64,000 nt of DNA from Laspinema sp963821735 (GTDB lineage: Bacteria; Cyanobacteriota; Cyanobacteriia; Cyanobacteriales; Laspinemataceae): assembly GCA_963821735.1 (NCBI GenBank), contig CAWGFK010000060.1, positions 62,001 to 126,000 of the forward strand, read 5' to 3'. Under the pieces are notes generated by a model. It was given only the letters and a program-made list of their open reading frames with translations, did no database searches and was not told the origin of the DNA. Below, in pieces: positions 35,237 to 46,386 of the stretch (position 1 is its first letter; each line of letters begins with the position of its first letter). Made by a program: the position numbers and the translations under genes.

Positions 35237-35809
35237 CTTGGGTTAATTCTCCTTATTCTTTATGTTAATGAAACCCCGAGTTTTTGCCCTAAAACTGAAC
35301 CGCTGCCCTGGAAAATTCCACCAATGCTCACCCTAATTATATCAAATTTTTCTAAGTTGTAAAGACTACCCTAAATCCTGAAATCAAGGGACAGAAATTA
35401 GCCCAGAGAAATGCCTTGGGTGCTAAGTGCCTTGGTTTTGATTAAAACCACAATTTTTTAACTAGCTATTGACATCGCATTCTCTGTTATGGTAGAATGC
35501 TTTATTAACTTTGCAAAAAACCTCCGTATTTTCCACAATACCGGAAAACAAAAGGATACAACACCTACTGAGTCCCTTGACCAGAGGGAAAAAGCAAGCC
35601 CTTGTCCTGAAAGGTATTGAAGGAAAGATGGGATGATTTGAAGTTTCCTATAATATTAGACCCAAGTGTAACCTTATCGGGAATCGAGAGGGGGGCAACT
35701 TCCTTACAAGAGTGGGTTGAGAGGGGCCATTCTAGCTAGATGGTAACCCCTAGAATTTACCCAAATTTCTAATCAAGTTTTGTTGTGTATCTAACTCATT
35801 TCCATCATT
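35237..35809. other. Intergenic region before the hemagglutinin-CHAT gene
   Basis: 573 bases without a gene. A good promoter candidate lies at 35469-35498, leaving a leader of about 300 bases. No other recognisable element. Confidence 0.4.
35469..35498 (+). promoter_or_regulatory. Candidate sigma-70-type promoter
   Basis: TTGACA at 35469-35474 is a perfect -35, and TAGAAT at 35493-35498 differs from the -10 consensus at one position, with an 18-base spacer. It points at the hemagglutinin-CHAT gene. Confidence 0.55.
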
Positions 35810-38299
35810 ATGAATCACACCATCAGGGCGATCGCATCTCTACTGTTGCTTTCCTATCTAACCGGAATTGCTAAATCTTCCCTCGCGCAACCCATCACCC
35901 CCGCCGCCGATGGCACCGGCACAATCGTCAATCCTGATGGACAACAATTTAATATTGAAGGCGGACAACTCTCCAAAGATGGTGCAAATTTATTCCATAG
36001 TTTTCAACAATTTGGACTCGATGCTGGACAGGTTGCCAACTTCCTCTCCAACCCCGAAATTCAAAACATTTTAGGACGCATCACCGGAGGAGATGCTTCT
36101 ATTATTAACGGATTAATTCAACTCACCGGCGGCAATTCAAACCTCTATTTAATGAATCCTGCCGGAATCTTATTTGGACCCAACGCTCAATTAAACGTCC
36201 CCGCCGACTTTTTCGCCACCACTGCCACCGGCATCGGATTCAGTGAAGGCAATTGGTTCAATGCCGTAGGCGATAATCACTGGTCTAATCTAGTCGGAAC
36301 CCCCTCTCAATTTGCCTTTTCCACCCTCCAACCCGGTGCAATTATCAACCAAGGCAACTTAACCCTAGAACCGGGTCAAAACCTCACCCTATTAGGAGGA
36401 ACCCTCCTCAACAGCGGCACTTTATCGGCCCCGGAAGGCAATATAACCATTGCATCGGTTCCCGGGGAGAGTCTCGTCCGAATTTCTCAAGAGAATCATC
36501 TATTAAGTTTAGACATCAGAACCGGCATATCGGGAATAGAACTTCCCACCCCCCAATCCTTACCAGAATTGCTCACAGGTCCCGGCGCAACTCACGCCAA
36601 TCAAGTTACAGTTAACCCGGATGGTAGCGTCCAGTTATCCGGTTCAGGAATGAGCATTGAAACGCAACCGGGAGATAGTCTGGTTTCGGGAAATATTAAC
36701 GCATCCCAAGGACAAGTTTCCATCGTAGGAAATCGCGTTGCTGTCATCGATGCCGATATCAACACATCGGGAACTAATAGCGGGGGGACTATCCTCATCG
36801 GTGGCGATCAACGGGGTCAAGGAACCATCCCGAATGCCTTACAAACCTTTATCAGTGATGATTCCACCATTGCTGCCGATGCCACGGAATTCGGTGATGG
36901 CGGACGGGTCATTATATTTGCAGAAGAAACCGCCCAGATTTATGGAGAAATTAGCGCCCAAGGGGGTATTTTAGGGGGAAATGGCGGGTTTATAGAAACC
37001 AGTGGATTGGAATTTTTAGAAGTAACCACGGTTCCCAAGGCGCGCCCCACTTGTCCGAATCCTCCCACCTGCGGAATGGGTGGGGAATGGTTAATTGACC
37101 CGAATAATATCGAAATTGTCGCCGGGTGGGGAAATGTCAATATTAACAATACCAATCCCTTTACAACCACAGCAGATACCGCCCAACTGGGGGCTAATTT
37201 AATTGTAGCAGCCCTAACAGGTGGAAATCAATTTGTCACCATTGAAACCGGAAATGGGGGGACACAAGAGGGGAATATTACGGTAAGTACGCCCATTAAT
37301 TATAATGGAACCGGCCAAAATAATATCCTAACCTTGAACGCCCATAACAATATTATTATCAACGCTAGTATTATAGATGGGGTTCCAGGGGGAGATTCTT
37401 TAAATCTGGTCTTAAACGGCGATATTGATAATATCAATGGGGGTGGAATAGCCATTAATAATGTGGTGATTAATACCGGAGGAGGGAATTTCACCGCTAG
37501 GGGGATAGGTAATGCAGGATTACCTCGGGGGATTTTTGTTAATGGGGCAATCATTAATGCTGGAGGGGGTAATATTAACCTGACCGGGACAGGATTTGAT
37601 GGGTTTAACCAAAACTTTGGCATTGGTATTGTTAATGGCAGTAGGCTCCTGACAACCGGAGGCGGTACGATGACCTTGACAGGCACTGGGGGCACCGGGG
37701 CAAATTTCAATAGTGGGATATTTGTTGATAACTCCATCTTGGTAGGAACTGGAGATATCACCTTCACCGGCACTGGCGGAAACGGCACGGGACAATTAAA
37801 TTCAGGCATTATTCTGGGAAATGGCAGTTTGGTGGCATCCACCGCAGGAGAGGTTTCCATGACGGGCACCGGGGGCAGCGGTACAAATCAGAATGATGGG
37901 ATATTGTTTACTCTCAATACAACGGTGTCAGGACAAGGAGGTGTTACCCTCAACGGCACGGGCGGTAATGCTACGGGAAATGATAACCGAGGTGTGACTG
38001 TTCAAGGTGACAGTTTGGTACAATCCAGCCTTGGGTCCATTACAATTACTGGCACGGGTGGGAGCGGTACGGATTCCACTGGGGGAATATTTGTTGATAA
38101 CTCAACCTTGTTCACAAATGGAGATATAACGATCAACGGTACCGCAGGTAACGGTACGGGACAATTAAATTCAGGCATTATTATTGGAAATGGCAGCCTG
38201 GTGGAATCGGATGGAGGCGCGATCGCCATCACGGGCGTTGGGGGCAATGGCACTCAACAGAACCAAGGGATATTTGTTTATCTAACTCAACCCTGTTAG
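35810..38299 (+). CDS. Hemagglutinin N-terminal (TpsA secretion) domain segment
   Basis: 829 codons from ATG 35810. Residues 1-26 are a signal peptide (AIASLLLLSYLTGIAKSSLAQ). Then comes the filamentous hemagglutinin secretion domain: PDGQQFNIEGGQLS, NLFHSFQQFGLDAGQVANFLSNPEIQNILGRITGGDAS, NLYLMNPAGILFGPNAQLN with the NPNG-like NPAG motif. From about residue 600, Gly/Thr-rich repeats with alternating FVDNS...GDITFTGTGGNGTG begin. It ends at a one-base loss near 38283, where the next frame continues the repeat. Proteins with this domain are exported through a TpsB outer-membrane pore; none is encoded nearby. Confidence 0.85.
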   Translation: MNHTIRAIASLLLLSYLTGIAKSSLAQPITPAADGTGTIVNPDGQQFNIEGGQLSKDGANLFHSFQQFGLDAGQVANFLSNPEIQNILGRITGGDASIINGLIQLTGGNSNLYLMNPAGILFGPNAQLNVPADFFATTATGIGFSEGNWFNAVGDNHWSNLVGTPSQFAFSTLQPGAIINQGNLTLEPGQNLTLLGGTLLNSGTLSAPEGNITIASVPGESLVRISQENHLLSLDIRTGISGIELPTPQSLPELLTGPGATHANQVTVNPDGSVQLSGSGMSIETQPGDSLVSGNINASQGQVSIVGNRVAVIDADINTSGTNSGGTILIGGDQRGQGTIPNALQTFISDDSTIAADATEFGDGGRVIIFAEETAQIYGEISAQGGILGGNGGFIETSGLEFLEVTTVPKARPTCPNPPTCGMGGEWLIDPNNIEIVAGWGNVNINNTNPFTTTADTAQLGANLIVAALTGGNQFVTIETGNGGTQEGNITVSTPINYNGTGQNNILTLNAHNNIIINASIIDGVPGGDSLNLVLNGDIDNINGGGIAINNVVINTGGGNFTARGIGNAGLPRGIFVNGAIINAGGGNINLTGTGFDGFNQNFGIGIVNGSRLLTTGGGTMTLTGTGGTGANFNSGIFVDNSILVGTGDITFTGTGGNGTGQLNSGIILGNGSLVASTAGEVSMTGTGGSGTNQNDGILFTLNTTVSGQGGVTLNGTGGNATGNDNRGVTVQGDSLVQSSLGSITITGTGGSGTDSTGGIFVDNSTLFTNGDITINGTAGNGTGQLNSGIIIGNGSLVESDGGAIAITGVGGNGTQQNQGIFVYLTQPC

Positions 38300-38543
38300 C
38301 GAACGGAGATATAACTCTCAACGGAACTGGAGGCAACGGCACAGGACAATTTAATCGAGGCGTTTCTTTTCAAGATGGCAGTCTGGTGGAATCAACCGGG
38401 GCGCGATCACCATCACTGGCACGGGTGGGACTGGTACAGATTTCACCGATGGAATATTTGTTAATAACACCCGGGTATTAGCAGATGGAGATATTACCCT
38501 CACTGGTATTGGAGGCGACGGCATCGGAGAAAGTAATTCAGGG

Positions 38544-41500
38544 GTGCGTCTTGTTGGTGGCAGCATGGTAGAAGCCTCTCGCGGATCCATCACCATCACT
38601 GGCACGGGTGGGACTGGTACAGATTCCAACGCTGGGATATTGGTTGATAATACAAGGATCTTAGGGAATACAGATATTACTCTCACGGGTACTGGAGGCG
38701 ACAGCACGGGAGAACTCAACCGAGGCGTTAATCTGGCTGGGGAGAGCAAGGTAGAATCCATGCTTGGCTCCATTAGTGTCACGGGAACTGGTTCTAACAT
38801 GGGAATATTTGTTAATGCTAACACGCTCCTGCGAGGGAAGGAAGATATCACTCTCACTGGCACTGGCGATCAAGGCGTTAATATTCAAAATAGCAGCAGC
38901 CTAGAATCGGTTCTGGGGTCCATTACTATCACGGGTATCGGCAGCAATGGCATCGATGGGAACAGTGGGATATTGGTTACTGGAGAAGTAACTGTTTCAG
39001 CACATGGAGATATCACCCTCTATGGCACTGGGGGCAACGGAACGGGACGATTCAACCGAGGCGTTAGTCTTCAAGGTGGTAACCGGGTAGAATCTAGCGT
39101 CGGTTCCATTACTATCACGGGTATCGGGGGTAGGGGTACTGATGATAATGAGGGGATATTTGTTATTACAGACACAACCCTTTCAGCAAAGGGAGATATC
39201 ACCCTAACTGGCACAGGTGGCGATAGCACGGGACAATTCAACAGTGGAGTATATCTGTCTGGTGGCAACCTCGTCAACTCGACCCTCGGAGCGATTACCA
39301 TTACGGGTATTGGCGGCACCGGCACTGATAATAACGATGCTATATATGTGAATAACAACACAACTGTTTCAGCACAGGGAGATATCACCCTCACTGGCAT
39401 GGGTAAGGGGACTGGCGAATATAACCCCGGCGTTTTTCTGGGAGGGAGCATCCTAGAATCTACCGGAACGGGTAATATTACGTTAGAAGGGCTAGGGGGC
39501 AATGCTTCCGATGGGATTTTGTTACAAAGCAGTGTGATTAATCCAACGGGAATCGGTAGTGGTGAGGTCATTCTTCGCGGGAATAATATTCAATTGGAGG
39601 GTGAGAGTCGCATTACCAGCAATGGAACTCTTACCCTGGAACCCCTCGCCCCGGGCAGTACGATCGCCATTAATGATGCCACAGGCGATTATACCCTAAC
39701 TACCTCGGAATTACTAATGCTAGATGTCCGCAATGGCAATTTAATCATTGGGTCCGAGACGGTGGGGGATATCTATGTGGGATCACTCGGTGAAATTGAC
39801 CTGAGCAATGCGAATTATAATCTGACTCTGAAAACGAGTGAGGGAATTCATGTGACCAATGGCATCATCCTGAACAATCAAACACTCACCTTAGATGGTG
39901 CGGTGACGTTACTCAATGATGTCAATTTTCGCACGGGTTCGGGTAACCTAATTTTTGGAAGTACCCTCGATGGGAATTACCCACTGACTTTAGATGCGGG
40001 AACAGGTGATATTCTTCTAAATGGAGCAGTTGGTCATCAAACGGCCTTAGGCAATCTGACCATTACTCAGGCCAATGATGTCACAACACAAGGGATTAAT
40101 GCCGCAAGTGTGACTCAATCCGCTGGGACGGGAACGACAACCTTTAACGGGCCCATTACCACCACAGGCGGAAATGGAATTAACCTGACTAACAATACCA
40201 TTCTGTTTAATGGTCCAGTCACGACAACAGGAAATAGTCCGGTTATCTTGGCCAATACTAACCCATTAGCAATTACTACTCCCTTTACTTTAGACGGTGC
40301 ATTCCAGCAAACAGGCCCGGGAACAGTTACCCTTTCTAGCGCCTTAACAACCAACAATCATGATATCCAATTTACTGCACCTGTCATCCTCACTGACGGA
40401 GCAAGTTTAAACCCTGGAATCGGGGGTTTAGTTTTCGGTTCCAGTTTAGAGGCGGGCAACAATCCCCTCACCTTAACCGCAGGAGAAATTGATTTTAATG
40501 GGCCAGTTACCGGCAGCAATACCCTCACTCTGCAACCGGCAACTCTGACCCAAAATATCACCCTGGGGAATGCTACCGATGCCGGGGAAAGTTTAGATTT
40601 AACTCAAAATGATTTAGCTCAAATTCAGGATGGGTTTACCGGGATTACGATGGGACGAACGGACTCTACCGCAGAGATTTCCGTTGTGAATTCTCTCACG
40701 TTCACGGACCCGTTAACCCTCCAAGGGGGTACAGGACAGATTTCCGTAGATGGGATACTCACGGGGTCGGATAATGCAGCAATTTCTCTGAATGCTGAGA
40801 CAATTTATCTCAACTCTGATGTAGTAACAACACAGAATAATATTAATTTAACCGGCAATCTGATTCTGGGGAATGATATCACGCTCAACACGGACCAGGA
40901 AGGGGGAAATATTACGATTCGGGGCAATATTGATGGCAATTCTGCACCGAGTTTAGCATCACCGGGTTTGACCTTGAATGCGGGAACGGGTTCGGTTGAA
41001 GTCCAGGGAAATATTGGGGAGAGTTCCCCCTTAAATCGGTTGAATGTAACCACGGAAAAGACTATTTTAGGGGGGAATATTACGACAGATGGCGGGGATA
41101 TCACCTTTGATAGCGCGATCGCCCTCGGGTCTGATTCCCAAATTACCACCGGCGCGGGTCCGGGTCAGATTCTCTTCCGGGGTCTGCTGGATAGCGCAAC
41201 CACTGTCCCCCAAAACCTCACCCTCAGCGCCGGAATGGGGGATGTCACCTTTAATCGCGCCGTTGGCAGTCAGCAACCCTTGGGAAATCTAATTATTGAG
41301 AGTGCTGGGAATCTCACGGCGCTGGATACCCTTGCTGCTGCCAGTTTCCGCGCCTTCAGTACCGGGACCATTAATCTCCAGGGGAACGTTACCACCACTG
41401 CGGCACCGGGAGTCCAAATCGAGAGTGAGACTATCCTAACGGTGGCGGATATCACCACGAATGGACAGCAACTTACCCTAGAAAGTCTGTCCGGCAATGT

Positions 41501-43184
41501 CCAAAGTGGGAATTTAGATACCGCTTCTGCTACAACGGGAGGAAATCTAAGCGTCACCAGTACCCAAGGGGAAATTATCACAGGCAATCTCACCGCATCC
41601 GGGGTCACCCAAGGGGGAAATATTACCGTGATGGCAAAACTTGCGATTACTGCTGGTGCGATCGACTCCAGCGCTACTCAGGGAGATGCCGGGAATGTGT
41701 TCATCGACCCGATTGGGGATATCCAAGTTTCCTGGATTAACGCACAAGGGGGAACGAATGGCAAAGGCGGTGACATCTTCATCGAAACCACCGGGGGATT
41801 GTTCCGCGCCACCGATTCCTTTGCTAGTGAGTATTCTCCCACGGGGTTTGCCAGTATTTCCTCGGCAGGGAGTACCGGGGGTGGGAGTATCACATTAAAT
41901 CATGCGGGAGGTGATGATATCGACCCGATTGAAGGGTTTGAAATTGGCAATCCCCTGTTGCATGGCACTCGGGATGTGATTACAACGGGTACATCTACCT
42001 TGAATATCGGGGAAATCTTCCCGCGATCGATTACCCGGGGGAATATTACGGTTGCAACCGATGATGGCGTCGATCCGATACCGGAACCGGAACCGGAACC
42101 GGAACCGGAACCCTTAACCGCGCCAGAACCCGAACCTACATTACTCCCCGAAGCGGAACTCCCTCCCGAAGCGGAACTCCCTCCCGAAACGGAACTCCCT
42201 CCCGAGGTGGAACTTCCTCCCGAAGCGGAACTCCCTCCCGAAGCGGAACTTCCTCCCGAGGTGGAACTTCCTCCCGAAACGGAACTTCCTCCCGAAACGG
42301 AACTTCCTCCCGAAACGGAACCTGCATCGGCATCTCCAGAGTTGATTCCCCCGAATATACTTCCGACTGGGGAACCCTTATCCACGCTGACTCCGGAATC
42401 CGTACCCGAGGAAGGAAGTGACCCCGAAACGGTTCCGACAGTGGAACTCCCATCAGAAACCGTAGGACTACCGAGTATATCTCCACCCGAGATTACACCG
42501 TTGCCGGAGGGAAATGACACTCGACGGCAACCGGCACTGCCTGAAACACCGACTATTAGTCCAGCAGGAGAGATAACGCCTGAATCGTTGATAACGGGTT
42601 CTCCTTCGCGGAATCTGCCACTATACCCATCTGGGTTAGAACCGGAACCGGCAGTGAGTGTTTCTATCCCCTCGGCGATCGCCCAAGAAACGGAACCCAG
42701 TAGCGCGATGGAAACGCAATCCGACTCTCCGGGAAACCCCTCCAATTTACCCTTAGAAACCGTTCAACAGTCGGAACCGATCGCCATCGGTTCTCCGGTG
42801 GAACTCGATTTAGATGTGCAAGTGACCACTTTGGAAGAAGCGTTATCTCGGGAGTTTACTGACTATTTTCAAGACTCCACTCCCGTGGATATCCAGTCCC
42901 TAAATGAAGTGCGACAAACCCTGCGACAAACCGAGGAGGTGACGGGAATCAAAACTGCTGTGGTGTATATCGTTTTTGGACGAACGGAGTTGTATGAAAA
43001 TGCGGCATTGATTTGTCCCAATGGCGATCGCCATGAGGACTGGCAGCGCAGTCGGACCCGGGAAGAAGAATTAGGATGGCCTTGCGATCGCCATCCCGAT
43101 GACCCGGTAGAATTATTAGTCGTCACCGGACATGATCAACCCCTACGGATTCAAATTCCCGAGGCCAATCGTCGCACAGGTTGA
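38544..43184 (+). CDS. Repeat, beta-helix and Pro/Glu linker segment of the hemagglutinin-CHAT gene
   Basis: 1546 codons continuing the same protein. The first 320 residues are Gly/Thr/Asn-rich repeats (GSITITGTGGTGTDSNAGIL type), about seven units. Residues 320-1160 are a beta-helix-like region of short hydrophobic strands typical of hemagglutinin shafts. Then come PEPEPEPEP, about ten hexapeptides of the PPEAEL/PPETEL type and a longer Pro/Ser/Glu region. The last 140 residues (VTTLEEALSREFTDYF onward) start the CHAT-proximal domain. The frame ends RRTG by a one-base gain near 43173. Confidence 0.75.
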   Translation: MRLVGGSMVEASRGSITITGTGGTGTDSNAGILVDNTRILGNTDITLTGTGGDSTGELNRGVNLAGESKVESMLGSISVTGTGSNMGIFVNANTLLRGKEDITLTGTGDQGVNIQNSSSLESVLGSITITGIGSNGIDGNSGILVTGEVTVSAHGDITLYGTGGNGTGRFNRGVSLQGGNRVESSVGSITITGIGGRGTDDNEGIFVITDTTLSAKGDITLTGTGGDSTGQFNSGVYLSGGNLVNSTLGAITITGIGGTGTDNNDAIYVNNNTTVSAQGDITLTGMGKGTGEYNPGVFLGGSILESTGTGNITLEGLGGNASDGILLQSSVINPTGIGSGEVILRGNNIQLEGESRITSNGTLTLEPLAPGSTIAINDATGDYTLTTSELLMLDVRNGNLIIGSETVGDIYVGSLGEIDLSNANYNLTLKTSEGIHVTNGIILNNQTLTLDGAVTLLNDVNFRTGSGNLIFGSTLDGNYPLTLDAGTGDILLNGAVGHQTALGNLTITQANDVTTQGINAASVTQSAGTGTTTFNGPITTTGGNGINLTNNTILFNGPVTTTGNSPVILANTNPLAITTPFTLDGAFQQTGPGTVTLSSALTTNNHDIQFTAPVILTDGASLNPGIGGLVFGSSLEAGNNPLTLTAGEIDFNGPVTGSNTLTLQPATLTQNITLGNATDAGESLDLTQNDLAQIQDGFTGITMGRTDSTAEISVVNSLTFTDPLTLQGGTGQISVDGILTGSDNAAISLNAETIYLNSDVVTTQNNINLTGNLILGNDITLNTDQEGGNITIRGNIDGNSAPSLASPGLTLNAGTGSVEVQGNIGESSPLNRLNVTTEKTILGGNITTDGGDITFDSAIALGSDSQITTGAGPGQILFRGLLDSATTVPQNLTLSAGMGDVTFNRAVGSQQPLGNLIIESAGNLTALDTLAAASFRAFSTGTINLQGNVTTTAAPGVQIESETILTVADITTNGQQLTLESLSGNVQSGNLDTASATTGGNLSVTSTQGEIITGNLTASGVTQGGNITVMAKLAITAGAIDSSATQGDAGNVFIDPIGDIQVSWINAQGGTNGKGGDIFIETTGGLFRATDSFASEYSPTGFASISSAGSTGGGSITLNHAGGDDIDPIEGFEIGNPLLHGTRDVITTGTSTLNIGEIFPRSITRGNITVATDDGVDPIPEPEPEPEPEPLTAPEPEPTLLPEAELPPEAELPPETELPPEVELPPEAELPPEAELPPEVELPPETELPPETELPPETEPASASPELIPPNILPTGEPLSTLTPESVPEEGSDPETVPTVELPSETVGLPSISPPEITPLPEGNDTRRQPALPETPTISPAGEITPESLITGSPSRNLPLYPSGLEPEPAVSVSIPSAIAQETEPSSAMETQSDSPGNPSNLPLETVQQSEPIAIGSPVELDLDVQVTTLEEALSREFTDYFQDSTPVDIQSLNEVRQTLRQTEEVTGIKTAVVYIVFGRTELYENAALICPNGDRHEDWQRSRTREEELGWPCDRHPDDPVELLVVTGHDQPLRIQIPEANRRTG
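42143..42321 (+). repeat. 18-bp tandem repeat coding a PPE.EL linker
   Basis: About ten head-to-tail 18-bp units of the GAACTCCCTCCCGAAGCG type, with silent and Ala/Thr/Val variants. They encode the acidic proline linker between shaft and CHAT domain. Confidence 0.85.
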
Positions 43185-44157
43185 GAAATTAACGCTGGAA
43201 ATGCGCGGTGCAATTACTAATCCAACCATGCGCGACACTCAGCACTATCTCCCGTCCTCTCAACAGCTTCATCGCTTGTTAATTGAACCGATTGAACCCA
43301 CCCTAAAACAGCGCGGCATCGAAAATCTAGCCTTTATTCCGGATGCTGGAGTGCGATCGCTTCCCTTTGCTGCAATCCATGATGGCGAAACCTTTCTCAT
43401 TGAACGGTATAGTCTGGCCGTGATGCCAAGTTTTAGTCTCACGCAACCTGTCTATGCTAACTTGAAAACCGAGAAAGTTTTGGCAATGGGAGCGTCTACA
43501 TTTTTGACTTTAAATGACTTGCCTGCGGTTCCCGTTGAGTTAGAGACTATTATTTGTCAGACGCAGCTTGGGTCCGACTCTTGTTGGCCTGGAGAACGAT
43601 TTTTAAATGAAGATTTTACTCTGGATAGCTTGAAAAAGCGGGGAAATCAAGGAGATTTTCGCATGATTCATCTGGCGACTCATGCCGATTTTCAACCGGG
43701 AGTTCCGGAGAAATCTTATATTAAATTATGGAATCATCGCTTACCCTTTTCCCAAATGAAAGAGTTACAATGGCATAATCCAGAAGTGGAGTTGTTGGTG
43801 TTGAGTTCCTGTCGAACTGCCATTGGAGATGAACAGGCGGAGTTAGGATTTGCTGGGTTAGCATTGCAATCGGGAGTGAAATCTGCGATCGCCTCGTTGT
43901 GGTATGTAGATGATGAGGGAACATTGGGATTAATGACTGAATTATACCGGCAATTGCGATCGGCCCCGATTCGTTCCGAAGGATTGCGGCGAGCACAACT
44001 GCAACTCTTGCGCGGGGAAGTCCGATTTGAGGGGGGACAATTGGTGGGTTCTAATGGGTCAGTCGCCTTGCCGCCGGAACTCTCCCATCTGACCCGGATG
44101 GACCTTTCCCACCCTTACTTTTGGGCCGGATTTACGGCGATCGGCAACCCCTGGTAA
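43132..44157 (+). CDS. CHAT (caspase-like) domain segment of the hemagglutinin-CHAT gene
   Basis: This open segment carries the C-terminal CHAT domain; its real coding part begins about 43174, where it takes over from the upstream frame. Visible features: RGIENLAFIPDAGVRSLPFAAIHDGETFLIERYSLAV, the catalytic histidine in RMIHLATHADF, the catalytic cysteine in LLVLSSCRTAIGDEQAELGFAGLALQSG, ASLWYVDDEGTLGLMTELY and the final HPYFWAGFTAIGNPW. This is a complete separase/caspase-like CHAT fold. CHAT peptidases cleave partner proteins in conflict and death pathways; here it is fused to a secreted shaft. Confidence 0.85.
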   Translation: MINPYGFKFPRPIVAQVEKLTLEMRGAITNPTMRDTQHYLPSSQQLHRLLIEPIEPTLKQRGIENLAFIPDAGVRSLPFAAIHDGETFLIERYSLAVMPSFSLTQPVYANLKTEKVLAMGASTFLTLNDLPAVPVELETIICQTQLGSDSCWPGERFLNEDFTLDSLKKRGNQGDFRMIHLATHADFQPGVPEKSYIKLWNHRLPFSQMKELQWHNPEVELLVLSSCRTAIGDEQAELGFAGLALQSGVKSAIASLWYVDDEGTLGLMTELYRQLRSAPIRSEGLRRAQLQLLRGEVRFEGGQLVGSNGSVALPPELSHLTRMDLSHPYFWAGFTAIGNPW

Positions 44158-44602
44158 AAATCCCAGGTTTTTTGCTCATTAATTTTTTTCAAAAATTATG
44201 CAAGGTTGAATCCCGAAATTTTGCCCTCTCCCATCCTATCTATGGGTTAAAAAGTGCTGATATTACAGGCTTTTTCTAACCTGATACCCGGTAAATGCCG
44301 TTTGCCTATTACCGGGTATTTATTCTTTAAAAACTCGGCAATCCGTCCATTTTTTCACCCAGACCTGTACTTTTGGCTAGGGACAAAATCGGAAGACTAT
44401 GCTAAAGTCTTATTTTGCGACTTCAACTGAATTCCAACTCACCAATTTTTGGGCATCACCATCATAAGGACGTTGAACCCTGAAATGATTGAATAAAAAG
44501 ACACGGGATAGATTGATTTTAATGAGCTTGTTTTTAGTTGATTTCCAATAAATGCTTCCCTTTTTTTTGATAAATCATCCACCTTTATCTAAAAGAAATC
44601 TA
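44158..44602. other. Spacer between the two hemagglutinin-CHAT paralogs
   Basis: It holds one strong hairpin (44284-44319) and no gene. Its sequence is not similar to the region before paralog 1, so the duplicated unit seems to start close to the coding region. Confidence 0.45.
44284..44319 (+). terminator. Intrinsic terminator after paralog 1
   Basis: ATACCCGGTAA (44284-44294) pairs perfectly with TTACCGGGTAT (44309-44319), followed by TTATTCTTT. Confidence 0.75.
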
Positions 44603-44708
44603 ATGATAACCCCCAACCAACTCAAGGCGATCGCCTTCCTCCTCCTCCTCTCCTCTCTTACCGGAACCGCCAAACCCACCCCAGCACAACCCATCACCCC
44701 CGCCGCCG

Positions 44709-45416
44709 ATGGCACCGGCACAATTGTCAATCCCGATGGACAACAATTTAATATTGAAGGCGGACAACTCTCCAAAGACGGCGCAAATTTATTCCATAGT
44801 TTTGAACAATTTGGACTCGATCGCCGGACAAGTTGCCAACTTCCTCTCCAACCCCGAAATTCAAAACATTTTAGGACGCATCACTGGGGGAGATGCTTCT
44901 ATCATTAACGGATTAATTCAACTCACCGGCGGCAATTCAAACCTCTATTTAATGAATCCTGCCGGAATATTATTTGGACCCAACGCTCAGTTAAACGTCC
45001 CCGCCGACTTTTTCGCCACCACTGCCACCGGCATCGGATTCAGTGAAGGCAATTGGTTTAATGCCGTAGGCGATACCCAATGGTCCAACCTAGTCGGAAC
45101 CCCCTCTCAATTTGCCTTGGACACCCTCCAACCTGGTGCGATTATTAACCAAGGTAACTTAACCCTAGAACCGGGTAACAACTTAACCCTATTAGGCGGA
45201 ACCCTCCTCAACACGCGGTACTTTATCCGCCCCGGGAGGCAATATAACCATTGCAGCAGTTCCCGGAGAGAGTTTAGTCCGAATTTCTCAAGAGAATCAT
45301 CTCTTAAGTTTAGACATCCGAACCGGCATATCCGGACCCTCAATTCCCACTCCCCAATCCTTACCCGAATTGCTCACAGGTTCCGGTGTCACTCATGCCA
45401 ATCAAGTCACCGTTAA
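44709..45416 (+). pseudogene. Paralog 2, secretion-domain segment
   Basis: Open from inside the secretion domain to a frameshift. After the one-base gain at 44822 it reads AGQVANFLSNPEIQNILG and NLYLMNPAGILFGPNAQLN through GNLTLEPGNNLTLLGGTLLN, nearly identical to paralog 1. The bases before 44822 belong to the other frame (from ATG 44603). Confidence 0.65.
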
Positions 45417-45450
45417 TCCCTGATGGAGCCATCCAGTTATCCAGTTCCGA

Positions 45451-46386
45451 ATGAACATTGATACCCAAACCGGAGATAATATTGCTTCGGGAAATATTGC
45501 AGCAACCGAAGGACAAATTGCCCTCCTAGGAAATCGCATTGCTGTCATTGATGCCGATATCAACACATCCGGAAATAATGGCGGAGGGACTATCCTCATC
45601 GGCGGTGACTATCAAGGAAATGGCACGATTCCCAATGCCTTACAAACCGTAATTAGTCCTAACACCACCATTCATGCAGATGGGATAGAAACCGGAGATG
45701 GGGGACGAGTGATTATTTGGGCCGATAAAACCACCCAATTCTTTGGCAATATCAGCGCCCAAGGCGGCACAGAATTCGGAGATGGCGGATTTGTAGAAGT
45801 CTCGGGATTAGAATTCCTAGACTTTCAGGGTCAAGTCAATACATTCGCCCCCAATGGAAATCTCGGCACTTTATTATTAGACCCCACTGATATAGTCATA
45901 GTCGCCGCAGGGACAGGAGACACCACTGATTTAGCGGATGTAGATGCTTTTGCCGACCCTGATATAGGGATTGGAGAAACTAGATTAGACGTAACCGCTA
46001 TCAATGAGGCCACCGCCAATGTCATTTTACAAGCGACCAATGACATTACATTTAATGCAGTTATTGATAATCCCAATTTAGGAGTAGGAATTAGGGCTGA
46101 TGCGGGAAATGATATTCGAGTCAATGCCAATATTACCCTAAATCAAGGAAATATTGACTTAATGGCAGATGGGGGAATTGCGATTAACAATGCCACAATT
46201 AATACCGGGGGTGGGAATTTCACAGCACAGGTACTGGGTAGTGCGTACGTTGCCGACAGGGAATTAATCTGGATGATGGGGGTTATAAATGCTGGGGGGG
46301 AAATATTAACCTCACAGGGAGGGGACTGGATGATATTAACACTAGCGATAACTATGGTATTCGATCTAGTAATAACAGCAGAGTAG
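45451..46386 (+). pseudogene. Paralog 2, secretion-domain/shaft segment
   Basis: 311 codons open in one frame: GNRIAVIDADINTSGNNGGGTILIGGDYQGNGTIPNALQT, then GDGGRVIIWADKTTQFFG and shaft repeats. It lacks the CPNPPTC cysteine pair seen in paralog 1 at the same place, carrying FAPNGNLGTLLLDPTDI instead. It ends at a frameshift as the Gly-rich repeats begin. Confidence 0.65.

Larger units (their letters stand above)
35810..44157 (+). pseudogene. Giant hemagglutinin-CHAT fusion gene, paralog 1 (three frameshifts)
   Basis: Read through three single-base slips (losses near 38283 and 38397, a gain near 43173), this is one gene of about 2780 codons. Order: signal peptide; hemagglutinin N-terminal secretion domain; Gly/Thr/Asn-rich repeats of about 41 residues (37.6-39.5 kb); a beta-helix-like region; a Pro/Glu repeat linker (42.06-42.35 kb); and a C-terminal CHAT domain with catalytic His in HLATHADF and Cys in LSSCRTAIGDE. 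Homology runs unbroken across each slip, and the second paralog has the same architecture. The product would be a two-partner-secreted protein presenting a caspase-like peptidase. The slips may be real or sequencing error. Confidence 0.75.

Noticed and set aside
36601..42745. Long minus-strand open frames rich in Pro/Val/Ile and Ser/Gly opposite the hemagglutinin genes
   Set aside because: They are mirror images of the Gly/Thr and Pro/Glu repeats, have no start signals or homology, and the plus strand is clearly coding.
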